From the NCBI RefSeq assembly GCF_017104965.1, contig NZ_JAAGPR010000034.1, positions 27,985 to 91,984 of the forward strand: a stretch of 64,000 bases of DNA, given 5' to 3'. The stretch comes from Paraburkholderia sp. Ac-20340 (GTDB lineage Bacteria; Pseudomonadota; Gammaproteobacteria; Burkholderiales; Burkholderiaceae). A program made the translations under genes and the position numbers. Shown piece after piece: positions 44,306 through 52,130 of the stretch. Each line of letters begins with the position of its first letter. Within the stretch, counting starts at the first letter, position 1. The notes below the pieces were generated by a model. The model saw nothing but the letters and a program-made list of their open reading frames with translations. It searched no databases and was not told the DNA's origin.

Positions 44306-44331
44306 GCGTGTAATGCGGTTTTGGAAGCCCG

Positions 44332-44658
44332 TCAGCAGGCGAAAAGCCGGCGCTGTTTGAGCAGTTGCCGCCCGCGCACCGACCACAAACAGCCCGCCAC
44401 CGCGAGTACGAACACCAGAGCCAGCGCGCCGCGCGGGCTCAGCCACGACGACACGGCGAAGTCGGCCGGAGCGGCAAAGGTGCGCTCCAGCATGAGCAGC
44501 GCGCCCCAGAGCGCAACAGCGGCCTGGATCAGCATGCGTGTGCCGCGCACGCGACGCGCGCGTTCGGCCGACGTGCCGCGCCGGTTCGACGGCCGGCAAA
44601 AGAAGGCGATTGCCATCAACACAATCGCGAGAAGAACGACCCAATCCGTGAGCGCCAT
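44332..44658 (-). CDS. Small membrane protein of unknown function
   Basis: A 108-residue protein with three hydrophobic segments (about residues 5-22, 44-62 and 78-95) and a short basic C-terminus (RGRQLLKQRRLF). I recognise no family. ATG at 44658 was chosen; GTG at 44664 lies too close to GGAG. It is convergent with the sensor kinase gene, 26 bp away, and stands alone on its strand. Confidence 0.55.
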   Translation of the reverse strand: MALTDWVVLLAIVLMAIAFFCRPSNRRGTSAERARRVRGTRMLIQAAVALWGALLMLERTFAAPADFAVSSWLSPRGALALVFVLAVAGCLWSVRGRQLLKQRRLFAC

Positions 44659-44820
44659 CGCCACACACTCCAGCTATCGAACAAAAAGTAAGCCGATATT
44701 GTCGAGAGCGGGCTTTGGCGCGGACATCAGATCGGTCCGAATTTCTCGCGTGTTTGCGTTAAATATTGTCAGCGATGCGCGCAGTGAAGCCGGCGCATCT
44801 ACCATGCGTCAAGGCTGAAA

Positions 44821-45402
44821 TCAAGGCTCGATGCGCGTGCCCAGCAGCGCCAGAAACTGGCGCAGCCATTCGGGATGCGCGGGCCAGGCCGGCGCGGTGA
44901 CGAAGGGCGCATCGGTCACGGCGCTGTCGATGGCGATATCGGCATATTCGCCGCCCGCGAGGCGCACTTCGGGCGCGCAGGCCGGATAAGCCGAAATGCG
45001 CTTGCCGCGAATCACTTCGGCGGCGGCGAGCAATTGCGCCGCGTGGCAGATCGCGGCAATCGGCTTGTTCGCGCCCGCGAAGTATTGAACGAGCTCGATG
45101 ACTTTCGGATTCAGGCGCAGGTATTCGGGCGCGCGGCCGCCTGCAATGGCCAGTGCGTCGTAGCTTCTGAAGTCGATATCGTCGAAGCTTGCGTTCAGGG
45201 CGAACTGGTGGCCCGGCTTTTCGGTATAGGTTTGATCGCCTTCGAAGTCGTGGATCGCGGTCTTGATGCGCTCGCCGGCCTTCTTGCCGGGACAGACGGC
45301 ATCCACCTGATGCCCGACCGCTTGCAGCGCCTGAAACGGCACCATCGTTTCGTAGTCTTCGGCAAAGTCGCCCGTGAGAAATAGGATCTTCTTGACTGCC
45401 AT
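44821..45402 (-). CDS. DJ-1/PfpI-family protein
   Basis: A 193-residue protein of the DJ-1/PfpI/ThiJ superfamily. The nucleophile elbow AAICHAAQLLAAAEVIRGK (cysteine followed by histidine) and AGGRAPEYLR, which supplies the conserved glutamate and arginine region, mark it as close to PfpI/YhbO-type hydrolases or glyoxalases. AGGAG lies 7-8 bp before the ATG. It is divergent from a GNAT gene. Whether it acts as a protease, deglycase or chaperone cannot be decided from sequence. Confidence 0.88.
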   Translation of the reverse strand: MAVKKILFLTGDFAEDYETMVPFQALQAVGHQVDAVCPGKKAGERIKTAIHDFEGDQTYTEKPGHQFALNASFDDIDFRSYDALAIAGGRAPEYLRLNPKVIELVQYFAGANKPIAAICHAAQLLAAAEVIRGKRISAYPACAPEVRLAGGEYADIAIDSAVTDAPFVTAPAWPAHPEWLRQFLALLGTRIEP

Positions 45403-45461
45403 CGCTTGACTCCTCGTTGAGATGGTGGAACGGTTGTTGCGCTCAGGCAGTCTACTCCAGC

Positions 45462-46040
45462 ATGATTGACGATTTCGCGAACCCGCCCACGCGCCGTGAA
45501 TCGCCTTCGTATGAAGGCATGCTCTGGCGCGCCTACGAACGCGGACGCGATGCTGCACCGCTTGCCGCGCTATTTCGTGCGGCCATCCAGACGCTTGCTG
45601 CATCGCGCTACGATGCGGCGCAGCGCAATGCGTGGGCCGCGGTCGCCGACGATGTCGAGGCTTTCGATGCGCGGCTCGCGCGTGGCGTGACGCTCGTAGC
45701 CGAAGCCACCGGCGCGGTTTCATGTGCGGCATCACGTGAATACGCGGCGTTCGGCCAGTTGTTTCCATGCGATCACGTGGAAATGCTTTACGTCGCGCCC
45801 GCATGGAAGGGGCGCGGTCTCGCGACGGCGCTGATTGCGCGCTTCGAAGCGTTGGCGCGCGAGGCGCGGGCCATCACGCTCGACACCGACGCCAGCGCGC
45901 TCGCGCGGCCCGTGTTCGAGCGCGCGGGTTTTTCGCTGGTCGCTCAGGAATGGGTGCGGCGCGGCAGCGTATCATTGCCGCGTTTTCATCTTTGCAAGCC
46001 GCTCGATGCGGAATCTTTAGCGGTGTCTTTATCAGGATGA
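45462..46040 (+). CDS. GNAT-family N-acetyltransferase
   Basis: A 192-residue acetyltransferase. The acetyl-CoA loop appears as VAPAWKGRGLATALIARFE (about residues 122-140), preceded by the strand CDHVEML and followed by a late FERAGF motif. The acceptor is unknown. ATG at 45462 (MIDDFANPP) was chosen; earlier in-frame codons overlap the presumed promoter of the divergent DJ-1-like gene. Its stop overlaps an ATG (46037) of the next gene, suggesting coupling with the lipoprotein. Confidence 0.82.
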   Translation: MIDDFANPPTRRESPSYEGMLWRAYERGRDAAPLAALFRAAIQTLAASRYDAAQRNAWAAVADDVEAFDARLARGVTLVAEATGAVSCAASREYAAFGQLFPCDHVEMLYVAPAWKGRGLATALIARFEALAREARAITLDTDASALARPVFERAGFSLVAQEWVRRGSVSLPRFHLCKPLDAESLAVSLSG

Positions 46041-46042
46041 CC

Positions 46043-46561
46043 ATGTCTTTGAAGTTATCGAAACGATGGGCGACGTTGCCCGCCCTGGTCTGCGCGATGC
46101 TCGTCGTCGCCGGCTGCGACAAGCAGAATGCGCCGGCGCCCGACCTCGGCAAGCAGGCGTCCGATGCGATGCAGCAGGCGGCCCAGAGCGCGGCCAGCCA
46201 GGCGGCCGCGCAGGCGGCGCAGACGCTCGACAAGGCGGCCAGCTTCGTGAACCAGCAGATCGGCGCAGCGCAGAAAAAGCTCGACGAAACCGCCTCGCAG
46301 ACGCAGGCGCAGATCCAGTCGCAAAGCGATAGCGCAAGCGCGTCGATCGCCGATGGCGCGAGCGCATCCTCCGACGAACTGGCCTCGCAGGCGCGCGGCC
46401 AGTGGCGCGACGCGGCCAGCGCTGCGCACGCGCTGCTCGGCAATGCGGCGGCGGCCACGGGCACGGGCCTGTCGCTGGCCGGGCGCTCGTTGCAGCGCTG
46501 GGCCGCGAGCGGCGCGGCCGCGGGTTCGAGCGCGGGTTCGTCGTCCGGCGCGAGCCAGTGA
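46043..46561 (+). CDS. Alanine/serine-rich lipoprotein
   Basis: A 172-residue lipoprotein. The signal peptide ends in VVAGCDKQN with the lipidated cysteine near residue 23. The mature part is nearly all Ala, Ser, Gln and Asp, with heptad-like patterning (ASDAMQQAAQSAASQAAAQ and QTLDKAASFVNQQIGAAQK) that suggests long helices or a coiled coil, like a cell-envelope spacer protein. I see no enzymatic motif. ATG at 46043 follows AGGA; ATG at 46037 overlaps the GNAT stop and is an alternative. Confidence 0.7.
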   Translation: MSLKLSKRWATLPALVCAMLVVAGCDKQNAPAPDLGKQASDAMQQAAQSAASQAAAQAAQTLDKAASFVNQQIGAAQKKLDETASQTQAQIQSQSDSASASIADGASASSDELASQARGQWRDAASAAHALLGNAAAATGTGLSLAGRSLQRWAASGAAAGSSAGSSSGASQ

Positions 46562-46620
46562 CAGGCGACGCAAGTGAGGACGCGACCCCGCAATCCCGCG
46601 CGCTTGACGAAGAAAATTAA

Positions 46621-46639
46621 TGTATCTATGATGGTTACA
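46621..46639. promoter_or_regulatory. Rrf2-type operator, copy 1
   Basis: TGTATCTATGATGGTTACA lies 36-54 bp before the GTG start of the Rrf2-type regulator. It matches the site at 47196-47214 at 16 of 19 positions and has partial dyad symmetry (TGTA...TACA). Confidence 0.75.
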
Positions 46640-46674
46640 CTTTATCCAGCCGCGCAGTCTGCGGCCGATGTGTC

Positions 46675-47148
46675 GTGAATACGAGCAGCCGTTTTGCCTT
46701 TGCCGTTCATGTGCTCGCGCTGCTGGCGCTGCAGGAAGGCGCGCCGCTGTCCTCCGACATCATCGCGGGCAGCGTGAACACGAATCCCGCGCTGATCCGC
46801 CGCTTGCTGACGATGCTCGCCAACGCGGGTCTCACGACCTCGCAACTGGGCGCGGGCGGCGGGGCGCTGCTGGCGCGCGAGCCACAGGCGATCACGCTGC
46901 TGGACGTCTACCGCGCGGTCGACGATGCGCAGCTTTTCGCCATGCATCGCGAGGAGCCGAATCCGGCCTGCATGGTGGGGCGGCACATCCAGGTGTCGCT
47001 GCGCGGCATCATCGACGATGCGCAGCGTGCGATGGAGGCGTCGCTGGCCGGGCGCACGCTGCATCAGGTCGTCGACGAGATGCAGCGCAGCGAGCGCAAG
47101 CGCGAACGCGGCAAGCCCGCACGGAGCGCGGCGGGCGGCGCGCACTGA
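46675..47148 (+). CDS. Rrf2-family transcriptional regulator
   Basis: A 157-residue winged-helix regulator of the Rrf2 family: FAFAVHVLALLALQEG at residues 7-22 and the recognition region SVNTNPALIRRLLTMLANAGL at about 33-53 (quoted in part). Only one cysteine (PNPACMVG) is present, so the three-cysteine iron-sulfur site of IscR/NsrR is missing; a redox or metabolite signal is more likely, as for YwnA/CymR-type members. GTG start at 46675. It is probably autoregulated and controls the next gene, since both are preceded by the same operator. It has its own terminator. Confidence 0.87.
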   Translation: MNTSSRFAFAVHVLALLALQEGAPLSSDIIAGSVNTNPALIRRLLTMLANAGLTTSQLGAGGGALLAREPQAITLLDVYRAVDDAQLFAMHREEPNPACMVGRHIQVSLRGIIDDAQRAMEASLAGRTLHQVVDEMQRSERKRERGKPARSAAGGAH

Positions 47149-47161
47149 GTGACAGAACCCG

Positions 47162-47184
47162 ACGGGGCAATGCCCCGTTTTTTA
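47162..47184 (+). terminator. Intrinsic terminator after rrf2-type gene
   Basis: ACGGGGC-AAT-GCCCCGT is a 7-bp GC stem followed by TTTTT, just before the second operator, so the downstream gene depends on its own promoter. Confidence 0.85.
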
Positions 47185-47195
47185 ACCCCGTTAAA

Positions 47196-47214
47196 TGTAA
47201 CTATTGTGGTTACA
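47196..47214. promoter_or_regulatory. Rrf2-type operator, copy 2
   Basis: TGTAACTATTGTGGTTACA has clean dyad ends (TGTAAC and GTTACA) and lies 26 bp before the start codon of the NAD(P)-binding protein, where it would overlap the promoter. Confidence 0.78.
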
Positions 47215-47240
47215 TAAATGTTTCGCACAGGAGTCTGCAA

Positions 47241-47885
47241 ATGAGCAAGTCGCTGAAGATCGCCCTTTTTGGTGCCACCGGCATGGTCGGTTCGCGCATC
47301 GCCGCCGAAGCCGCGCGCCGTGGCCATCAGGTGAGCGCCTTCGTGCGCCAGCCCGAGCGTGTTGCCGTGAATCCGAACGTGCAGGCCGTGAAGGCGGATC
47401 TGCTGGACGCCAAGCAGGTGGCGCAGGCCGTGCGCGGTCATGACGTGGTCGCGAGCGCCTACGCGCCGCCCATGAGCCAGCTCGACGACCTGCAGACGGC
47501 CAGCCGCGCACTGGTCGAAGGCACGCGCGCAGCGGGCCTCAAGCGTCTGGTGGTGGTGGGCGGCGCGGGTTCGCTCGAAGTCGCGCCGGGCAAACAGCTT
47601 GTCGATACCGAAGGCTTCCCGGACGCCTACAAGCCGATCGCGCTCGCGCACCGCGTCGCGCTCGGCTACTACCGCACGGTTGCCGATCTCGACTGGACCT
47701 TCTTCGCGCCTGCCGCGCTGATCGCGCCGGGCGAGCGCACCGGCACGTTCCGCACCGGCGCAAACACGCTGATCGCCGACGCAGCCGGCAACAGCCGCAT
47801 TTCCGCCGAAGATTACGCGATCGCATTCGTCGACGAACTGGAGCAGGGCCGTTTCATCCGCGAGATCGCGACTGTCGCGTATTGA
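47241..47885 (+). CDS. NAD(P)-binding atypical SDR (YwnB/NmrA-like)
   Basis: A 214-residue Rossmann-fold protein: the dinucleotide site FGATGMVGSRIAAEA at about residues 9-23 and a later VVVGGAGSLEV. It resembles the YwnB/NAD(P)H-binding family, whose genes often sit beside Rrf2-type regulators. CAGGAG lies 9 bp before the ATG. It probably reduces or senses a nicotinamide cofactor under stress; the substrate is unknown. Expression is likely controlled by the Rrf2 protein through the operator at 47196. Confidence 0.88.
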   Translation: MSKSLKIALFGATGMVGSRIAAEAARRGHQVSAFVRQPERVAVNPNVQAVKADLLDAKQVAQAVRGHDVVASAYAPPMSQLDDLQTASRALVEGTRAAGLKRLVVVGGAGSLEVAPGKQLVDTEGFPDAYKPIALAHRVALGYYRTVADLDWTFFAPAALIAPGERTGTFRTGANTLIADAAGNSRISAEDYAIAFVDELEQGRFIREIATVAY

Positions 47886-48002
47886 CCCGTCTGGTGAGCG
47901 AACGCCATTGAGCCAGGCGAATGCATGATGTGCCTCAAGGACACTTGCATTCGCTTGCAATTTCTTCAGGCCGGCGTGTGACGTACCGCGCGTGAGTGCG
48001 GC

Positions 48003-48008
48003 TACACT
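48003..48008 (+). promoter_or_regulatory. Candidate -10 box of mscS-type gene
   Basis: TACACT lies 28 bp before the ATG at 48037. If used, translation cannot begin at the GTG at 47992. A -35 match is weak. Confidence 0.35.
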
Positions 48009-48036
48009 GGAGCGTTCTGATTTCGCCCCTACGCCC

Positions 48037-50556
48037 ATGAATTCAAGCCTGGAGCGGGACGCGGCGCTCGCGCAGACGTCCGCCGGGCGTGCGCTACGTC
48101 GGCTGGCGCATCGCTTCGTTATGCTGGGCATGTGGATCGCGCTCGGCTGGGGCGTGTTTGTCTCCGTCGCGGCCTTCGCTGCGGGTCCCGGCGCCGCCGC
48201 GGTGCCGGTTCTGCCCGCGCTGCAAAGTCTGATTACGGGCGCGCCCGCGACGGCATCGGGCGCTTCCGCCGCCGACGCAGCTTCCGCACCGTCACCGGCC
48301 AGTCAGGCCGAATTCAATCGCTCGCTCGACAGCGTCATCAGCACGCTCGACAACGAGCGTCAGCGCAACGCGCTCGTCTCGCAGCTCAAGAAGTTACGCA
48401 ACGTCTCGCAGAACGTCGCGCCTGCGCCCGCATCGGGCGTGGCCGCCGTCACGTCCGGCCTGCTTGGCGCGATCGCCTCGGGGCTGGCTTCGGTCGAGAG
48501 CGACGCGCGCCACCACGGCGCCAGTCCGCTGCATTACTGGGCCGGGCGTTTCCGCTCGGCGGGCGTGGAGATTTACGTGCTCGCGTCGGGCGGAGAGGGC
48601 GAGAGTCCCGGGCGCATCGTCTTCGACATGATCGCGATGCTTGCGGGTTGGGGTTTCTGCGCGGCCATTCTGCGCTGGCTCGAACGCCGTCTGCTGCGGC
48701 GCTTTTCCGTGGACACAGGCTTGCGCCCCAGTCCCACGACGATCGAACTGCTCGTGTTCGTGCTGCACCGCGTCGCGCCGTGGATCGTCGCTTTCGTCGG
48801 CGCGCTGGTGGTCGAGCGCGCGCTGCCGGAAGCGCTCGGGCGCACGCTCGGCGTGGTGATTGCGTATGCGATCGTTGCGGGCGCGGTGTTCTCGTCGATC
48901 TGTCTGATCATGTTTTCGCTATTCGGCTCCGGTCACCGGCGCGCGGCGGTGCGCGTGGTGATTCGCGATGCCAGGCGTTTGCTATGGGCCATCGGCGTGT
49001 GTGCGGCGCTCGGCGATGCGGCCACCAATTACGAGGTCGCGCATCAGCTTGGTTCGAATCTCGCGGCGCTGGTGTCGACCTTCGCGAACATGGCCGCCGC
49101 CGTGCTCACTGCCGCGTTTGCGATTGGTTTCCGGCGTCCGGTCGCGCATCTGATCCGCAACCGCAGCTATCAACTGCGCCAGGATCACAAGGCGCTCACC
49201 GAAGTCTTCGACGTGCTGGCCTCGCTCTGGCAATTGCCGATGCTGCTGCTCGCCGCCGCGTCGATCACGGCCACGCTCGGCGGCCTGAGCAGCAACGAGA
49301 ACGTGTTGCAGATTTCGGTGGTGACGGCGCTGCTGCTGGTGCTGGCGTTTTTCCTTTCGGCGGTCGTGTTGCGCATCACGCGGCCCGACCTCGCGCGCGT
49401 GCGGCGGCGCTCGCCGTATCTGCGCCGTCTGCTGCGCTTCGCGGGCACGCTGCTCGTGCTGTTTGTGTGGCTGGCGTATTTCGAATCGTGCGCGCGTCTC
49501 TGGGATATTTCGCTTGCGGGCATCATCGAGGCCAGCGTCGCCGCGCGCGGCATCGCTCACGCGATCTTCGCGATTCTGGCGACGGTGTTCCTCGCCTGGC
49601 TCGTGTGGATTCTGATCGATACCGCGATTCTCGAAGCGCTCAATCCGAGCGGTCCGCGCACCAAAGGCCGCGCGCCCAGCACGCGCGCGCGCACCATGCT
49701 GCCGCTCGTGCGCAACGCTTTGCTGGTGTCGATCCTCACGATCGCGGGCATCGTCACAGCCGCGAATCTCGGTATCAACGTGACGCCGCTGCTGGCGGGC
49801 GCGGGCGTGATTGGCCTCGCGATCGGCTTTGGCGCGCAGTCGCTCGTGACCGACCTGATCACGGGCCTTTTCATCATCATCGAGGAAACCATTTCGGTGG
49901 GCGACTGGATCGATCTGGATAACGGTCACGCGGGCACCGTCGAGCATCTGTCGATCCGCACGGTGCGGCTGCGCGACGGCCAGGGCGCGATCCACTCGAT
50001 CCCGTTTTCGCAGATCAAGATCGTCAAGAATCTCTCGCGCGATTTTGCGTTCGCGGTGTTCGAAGTGCGCGTGCCGTTTGCCGTCGATCTGGATACGGTC
50101 ACGCGCATGATCCGCGAAACGGGCGCGGAACTGGTCGCGGATTTCCGCTATCGGCGCGAGATTCTTGGGCCGGTGGAAGTGTGGGGCCTCGACCGTTTCG
50201 ATCCGAACTGGATGGTGGTGAAAGGGCAGATCAAGACGCGGCCGTTGCAGCAATGGAGCGTGGCGCGCGCCTTTAATGCGCGGCTGAAGCGGCATATGGA
50301 CGAGGCGGGCATCGAGATGCCGGTGCCGCAGATGCAGGTGCATATGTCGTCGCGCAGCGAGGACGAGCCGGTGCGCGAGCCGGCGTCCGGCCCGGAGGCC
50401 GCGCAGGGCATGCAAGGCACGCAGGATATGCAAGCGGAAGATCCCACCACGCGCGGCGTGACGCGCGATGCGTCGCACGAGCCGCGTCCCGCGCCGCCGC
50501 CGACGGGCAGCCCGGAAGGCGCGCCGCCGCAGATTCCCACCGCGGGGCGCAACTGA
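48037..50556 (+). CDS. Large MscS-family mechanosensitive channel
   Basis: An 839-residue inner membrane protein. An N-terminal membrane segment (about residues 25-45) is followed by an Ala/Ser/Pro-rich periplasmic linker, about ten membrane segments, and the MscS core. The pore-lining helix appears as GAGVIGLAIGFGAQSLVTD near 587-605 and the beta domain as ISVGDWIDLDNGHAGTVEHL. Such channels open on osmotic downshock. A Pro/Glu-rich cytoplasmic tail of about 65 residues ends the protein. GTG at 47992 would lengthen it by 15 residues, but it precedes a likely -10 box. Confidence 0.88.
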   Translation: MNSSLERDAALAQTSAGRALRRLAHRFVMLGMWIALGWGVFVSVAAFAAGPGAAAVPVLPALQSLITGAPATASGASAADAASAPSPASQAEFNRSLDSVISTLDNERQRNALVSQLKKLRNVSQNVAPAPASGVAAVTSGLLGAIASGLASVESDARHHGASPLHYWAGRFRSAGVEIYVLASGGEGESPGRIVFDMIAMLAGWGFCAAILRWLERRLLRRFSVDTGLRPSPTTIELLVFVLHRVAPWIVAFVGALVVERALPEALGRTLGVVIAYAIVAGAVFSSICLIMFSLFGSGHRRAAVRVVIRDARRLLWAIGVCAALGDAATNYEVAHQLGSNLAALVSTFANMAAAVLTAAFAIGFRRPVAHLIRNRSYQLRQDHKALTEVFDVLASLWQLPMLLLAAASITATLGGLSSNENVLQISVVTALLLVLAFFLSAVVLRITRPDLARVRRRSPYLRRLLRFAGTLLVLFVWLAYFESCARLWDISLAGIIEASVAARGIAHAIFAILATVFLAWLVWILIDTAILEALNPSGPRTKGRAPSTRARTMLPLVRNALLVSILTIAGIVTAANLGINVTPLLAGAGVIGLAIGFGAQSLVTDLITGLFIIIEETISVGDWIDLDNGHAGTVEHLSIRTVRLRDGQGAIHSIPFSQIKIVKNLSRDFAFAVFEVRVPFAVDLDTVTRMIRETGAELVADFRYRREILGPVEVWGLDRFDPNWMVVKGQIKTRPLQQWSVARAFNARLKRHMDEAGIEMPVPQMQVHMSSRSEDEPVREPASGPEAAQGMQGTQDMQAEDPTTRGVTRDASHEPRPAPPPTGSPEGAPPQIPTAGRN

Positions 50557-50565
50557 TCGACGCGT

Positions 50566-51192
50566 TTAGCCGGCGAACGGCGTGGCAAGGCCCACGAGCG
50601 GCACGATATCGTTGACGCCGGTAGCGATGTGCTCAGCCGCCACGCCATACACGTGCAGCGAAATACACGGCCCGGCCATCTCGTCGATGGCGCGCGAGAG
50701 GCGGTGGATGCCCGCACGGCCACGCCCGCCGAAGGCCACCGTGCCAGCATTGCGTGCATGAGCGCGCAGAACCGTCGCGCCATCGCGCTCTGCATCCCAT
50801 CGATACAGCGTTTCGGTCAGCGTGCCTTCGAGCACCGCATAGCCGCACCACGTATGGTGCGCGTGGATCGGGCTTGCCTGGCCCGGCAGCCACACCAGTG
50901 CGGCGACCGCATATCGCCCGGCGGGGCACGCGGCGAGCAGATGCCGCCGATAGCGCGTCGCGCAGCCTTCGCGTTGCGCGGGCGTGACCAGCGCGGGATC
51001 GGCTAGCGCAAGCCGCAGCGCCGCGCGCACGCCTTGCGCAAACGCGGCGCAGCGCGACGGATCGTCGGGCGTGCGACAGGCCTCGAACGCCGCATCGAGC
51101 GCGGCGCACAGCCGTGCCACGGCGGCAGGGTGATCGGCTAAAGCGGATGGCGCTGCGGCCCGCAGCAGGGCCGGATCGGTAGGGGCGTTCAT
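50566..51192 (-). CDS. Cysteine dioxygenase-like cupin
   Basis: A 208-residue cupin of the cysteine dioxygenase type I family. The iron-binding histidines lie in SPIHAHHTWCGYAVLEGTL (about residues 107-125) and a third in the C-terminal strand ISLHVYG. It would oxidise cysteine (or a related thiol such as 3-mercaptopropionate) to its sulfinate. The divergent Lrp/AsnC gene, 125 bp away, is the probable regulator. ATG at 51192 was chosen because a GAGAGA site precedes it; ATG at 51219 is possible. The N-terminal 20 residues are non-conserved. Confidence 0.82.
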   Translation of the reverse strand: MNAPTDPALLRAAAPSALADHPAAVARLCAALDAAFEACRTPDDPSRCAAFAQGVRAALRLALADPALVTPAQREGCATRYRRHLLAACPAGRYAVAALVWLPGQASPIHAHHTWCGYAVLEGTLTETLYRWDAERDGATVLRAHARNAGTVAFGGRGRAGIHRLSRAIDEMAGPCISLHVYGVAAEHIATGVNDIVPLVGLATPFAG

Positions 51193-51317
51193 GGATTCTC
51201 TCGTCGCGTTGTTCTCCATGAAGAGTTATACCGGCGCGCGCCGAGAAACAGTTTCCATTCTTTTTTATAGATGCGGCGTAAGATAGAAGAAAGTTCTACG
51301 TTTCGGGGTAGCTGGGA

Positions 51318-51776
51318 ATGGATATCATCGATAGAAAGCTGGTCGAGCTGTTGCAGGACGACGCGACCATGCCTGTCGCGGAACTCGCGCAACGCGTCAA
51401 TCTCTCGCAGACGCCGTGCTGGAAACGCGTCCAGCGCCTGAAGGAAACCGGCGTGATTCGCGCGCAGGTCGCGCTGTGCGATCCGAAGAAGCTGGGCGTG
51501 GGCACGACCGTATTCGTCAACGTGCGCACCAATCAGCACACCGAAGCCTGGGCGCAGAGTTTTACGCGCGTGGTGCAGGACATTCCCGAGATCGTCGAGT
51601 GCTATCGCATGAGCGGCGAGACCGACTATCTGCTGCGCGTGGTGGTGTCCGATATCGACGACTTCGATCGCGTCTACAAGCAACTGATTCGCTCGGTGCC
51701 GCTGTTCGACGTGAGTTCGAGTTTCGCGATGGAGCAGATCAAGTATTCGACGGCCTTGCCGGTACGGGGCGTGTGA
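51318..51776 (+). CDS. Lrp/AsnC-family regulator (DecR/CdoR-like)
   Basis: A 152-residue regulator with a helix-turn-helix (about residues 4-60, VAELAQRVNLSQTPCWKRVQRL) and a RAM domain. The C-terminal EQIKYSTALP is typical of the DecR/BkdR subgroup, where DecR senses cysteine in Escherichia coli. Divergence from a cysteine-dioxygenase-like gene suggests it activates cysteine breakdown; this is inference. The intergenic region contains a small repeat GAAAC-AG-TTTC (51244-51255) that could be part of its binding site. Confidence 0.88.
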   Translation: MDIIDRKLVELLQDDATMPVAELAQRVNLSQTPCWKRVQRLKETGVIRAQVALCDPKKLGVGTTVFVNVRTNQHTEAWAQSFTRVVQDIPEIVECYRMSGETDYLLRVVVSDIDDFDRVYKQLIRSVPLFDVSSSFAMEQIKYSTALPVRGV

Positions 51777-51883
51777 TATCGCGCGCCGCACGAATGCCGG
51801 CTATTCCTCGAACCGCAAGCCGTCTGCAAGGCGTCGCGGCGTAGAATGCCCGTTCCCTCTTTCAGCCGGGCAGGCCACGATCC

Positions 51884-52108
51884 ATGGACGATAAGCGCAA
51901 GAAGAACCCCACCGTTGGCGTTGGCGTGTTTATCGTGGTGGTGGTGCTCATCGTGATCGGCACTGTGCTGTTCAATGCGATGCGCAGCAAGCGCGAGTAT
52001 GACGAGACGGTAGGCGCTCAGGTGGCTAGTTCGGCGGCCAGTTCGGTGGCCAGCGCGGCGGCCAGCGTTGCAACGAGCGCACCGCAGGCGAGCGGCGCAG
52101 CGCAATAA
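51884..52108 (+). CDS. Small single-pass membrane protein with AASS-rich tail
   Basis: A 74-residue protein: a basic N-terminus (MDDKRKKNP), one membrane segment (about residues 11-31), a short charged linker, and a C-terminal tail of about 28 residues made of Val, Ala and Ser. The tail includes VASSAASSVASAAASV, encoded by a 12-bp tandem repeat. By the positive-inside rule the tail should face the periplasm. Function unknown. It is convergent with the FUSC-family gene, 22 bp away. Confidence 0.65.
   Translation: MDDKRKKNPTVGVGVFIVVVVLIVIGTVLFNAMRSKREYDETVGAQVASSAASSVASAAASVATSAPQASGAAQ
52021..52068 (+). repeat. 12-bp tandem repeat, four copies, in coding DNA
   Basis: GGTGGCTAGTTC, GGCGGCCAGTTC, GGTGGCCAGCGC and GGCGGCCAGCGT follow one another within the small membrane protein gene. 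The unit keeps the reading frame, so length polymorphism would lengthen or shorten the AASS tail. Confidence 0.85.
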
Positions 52109-52130
52109 CGCCAGCCGCTCAAAGCCGCGC

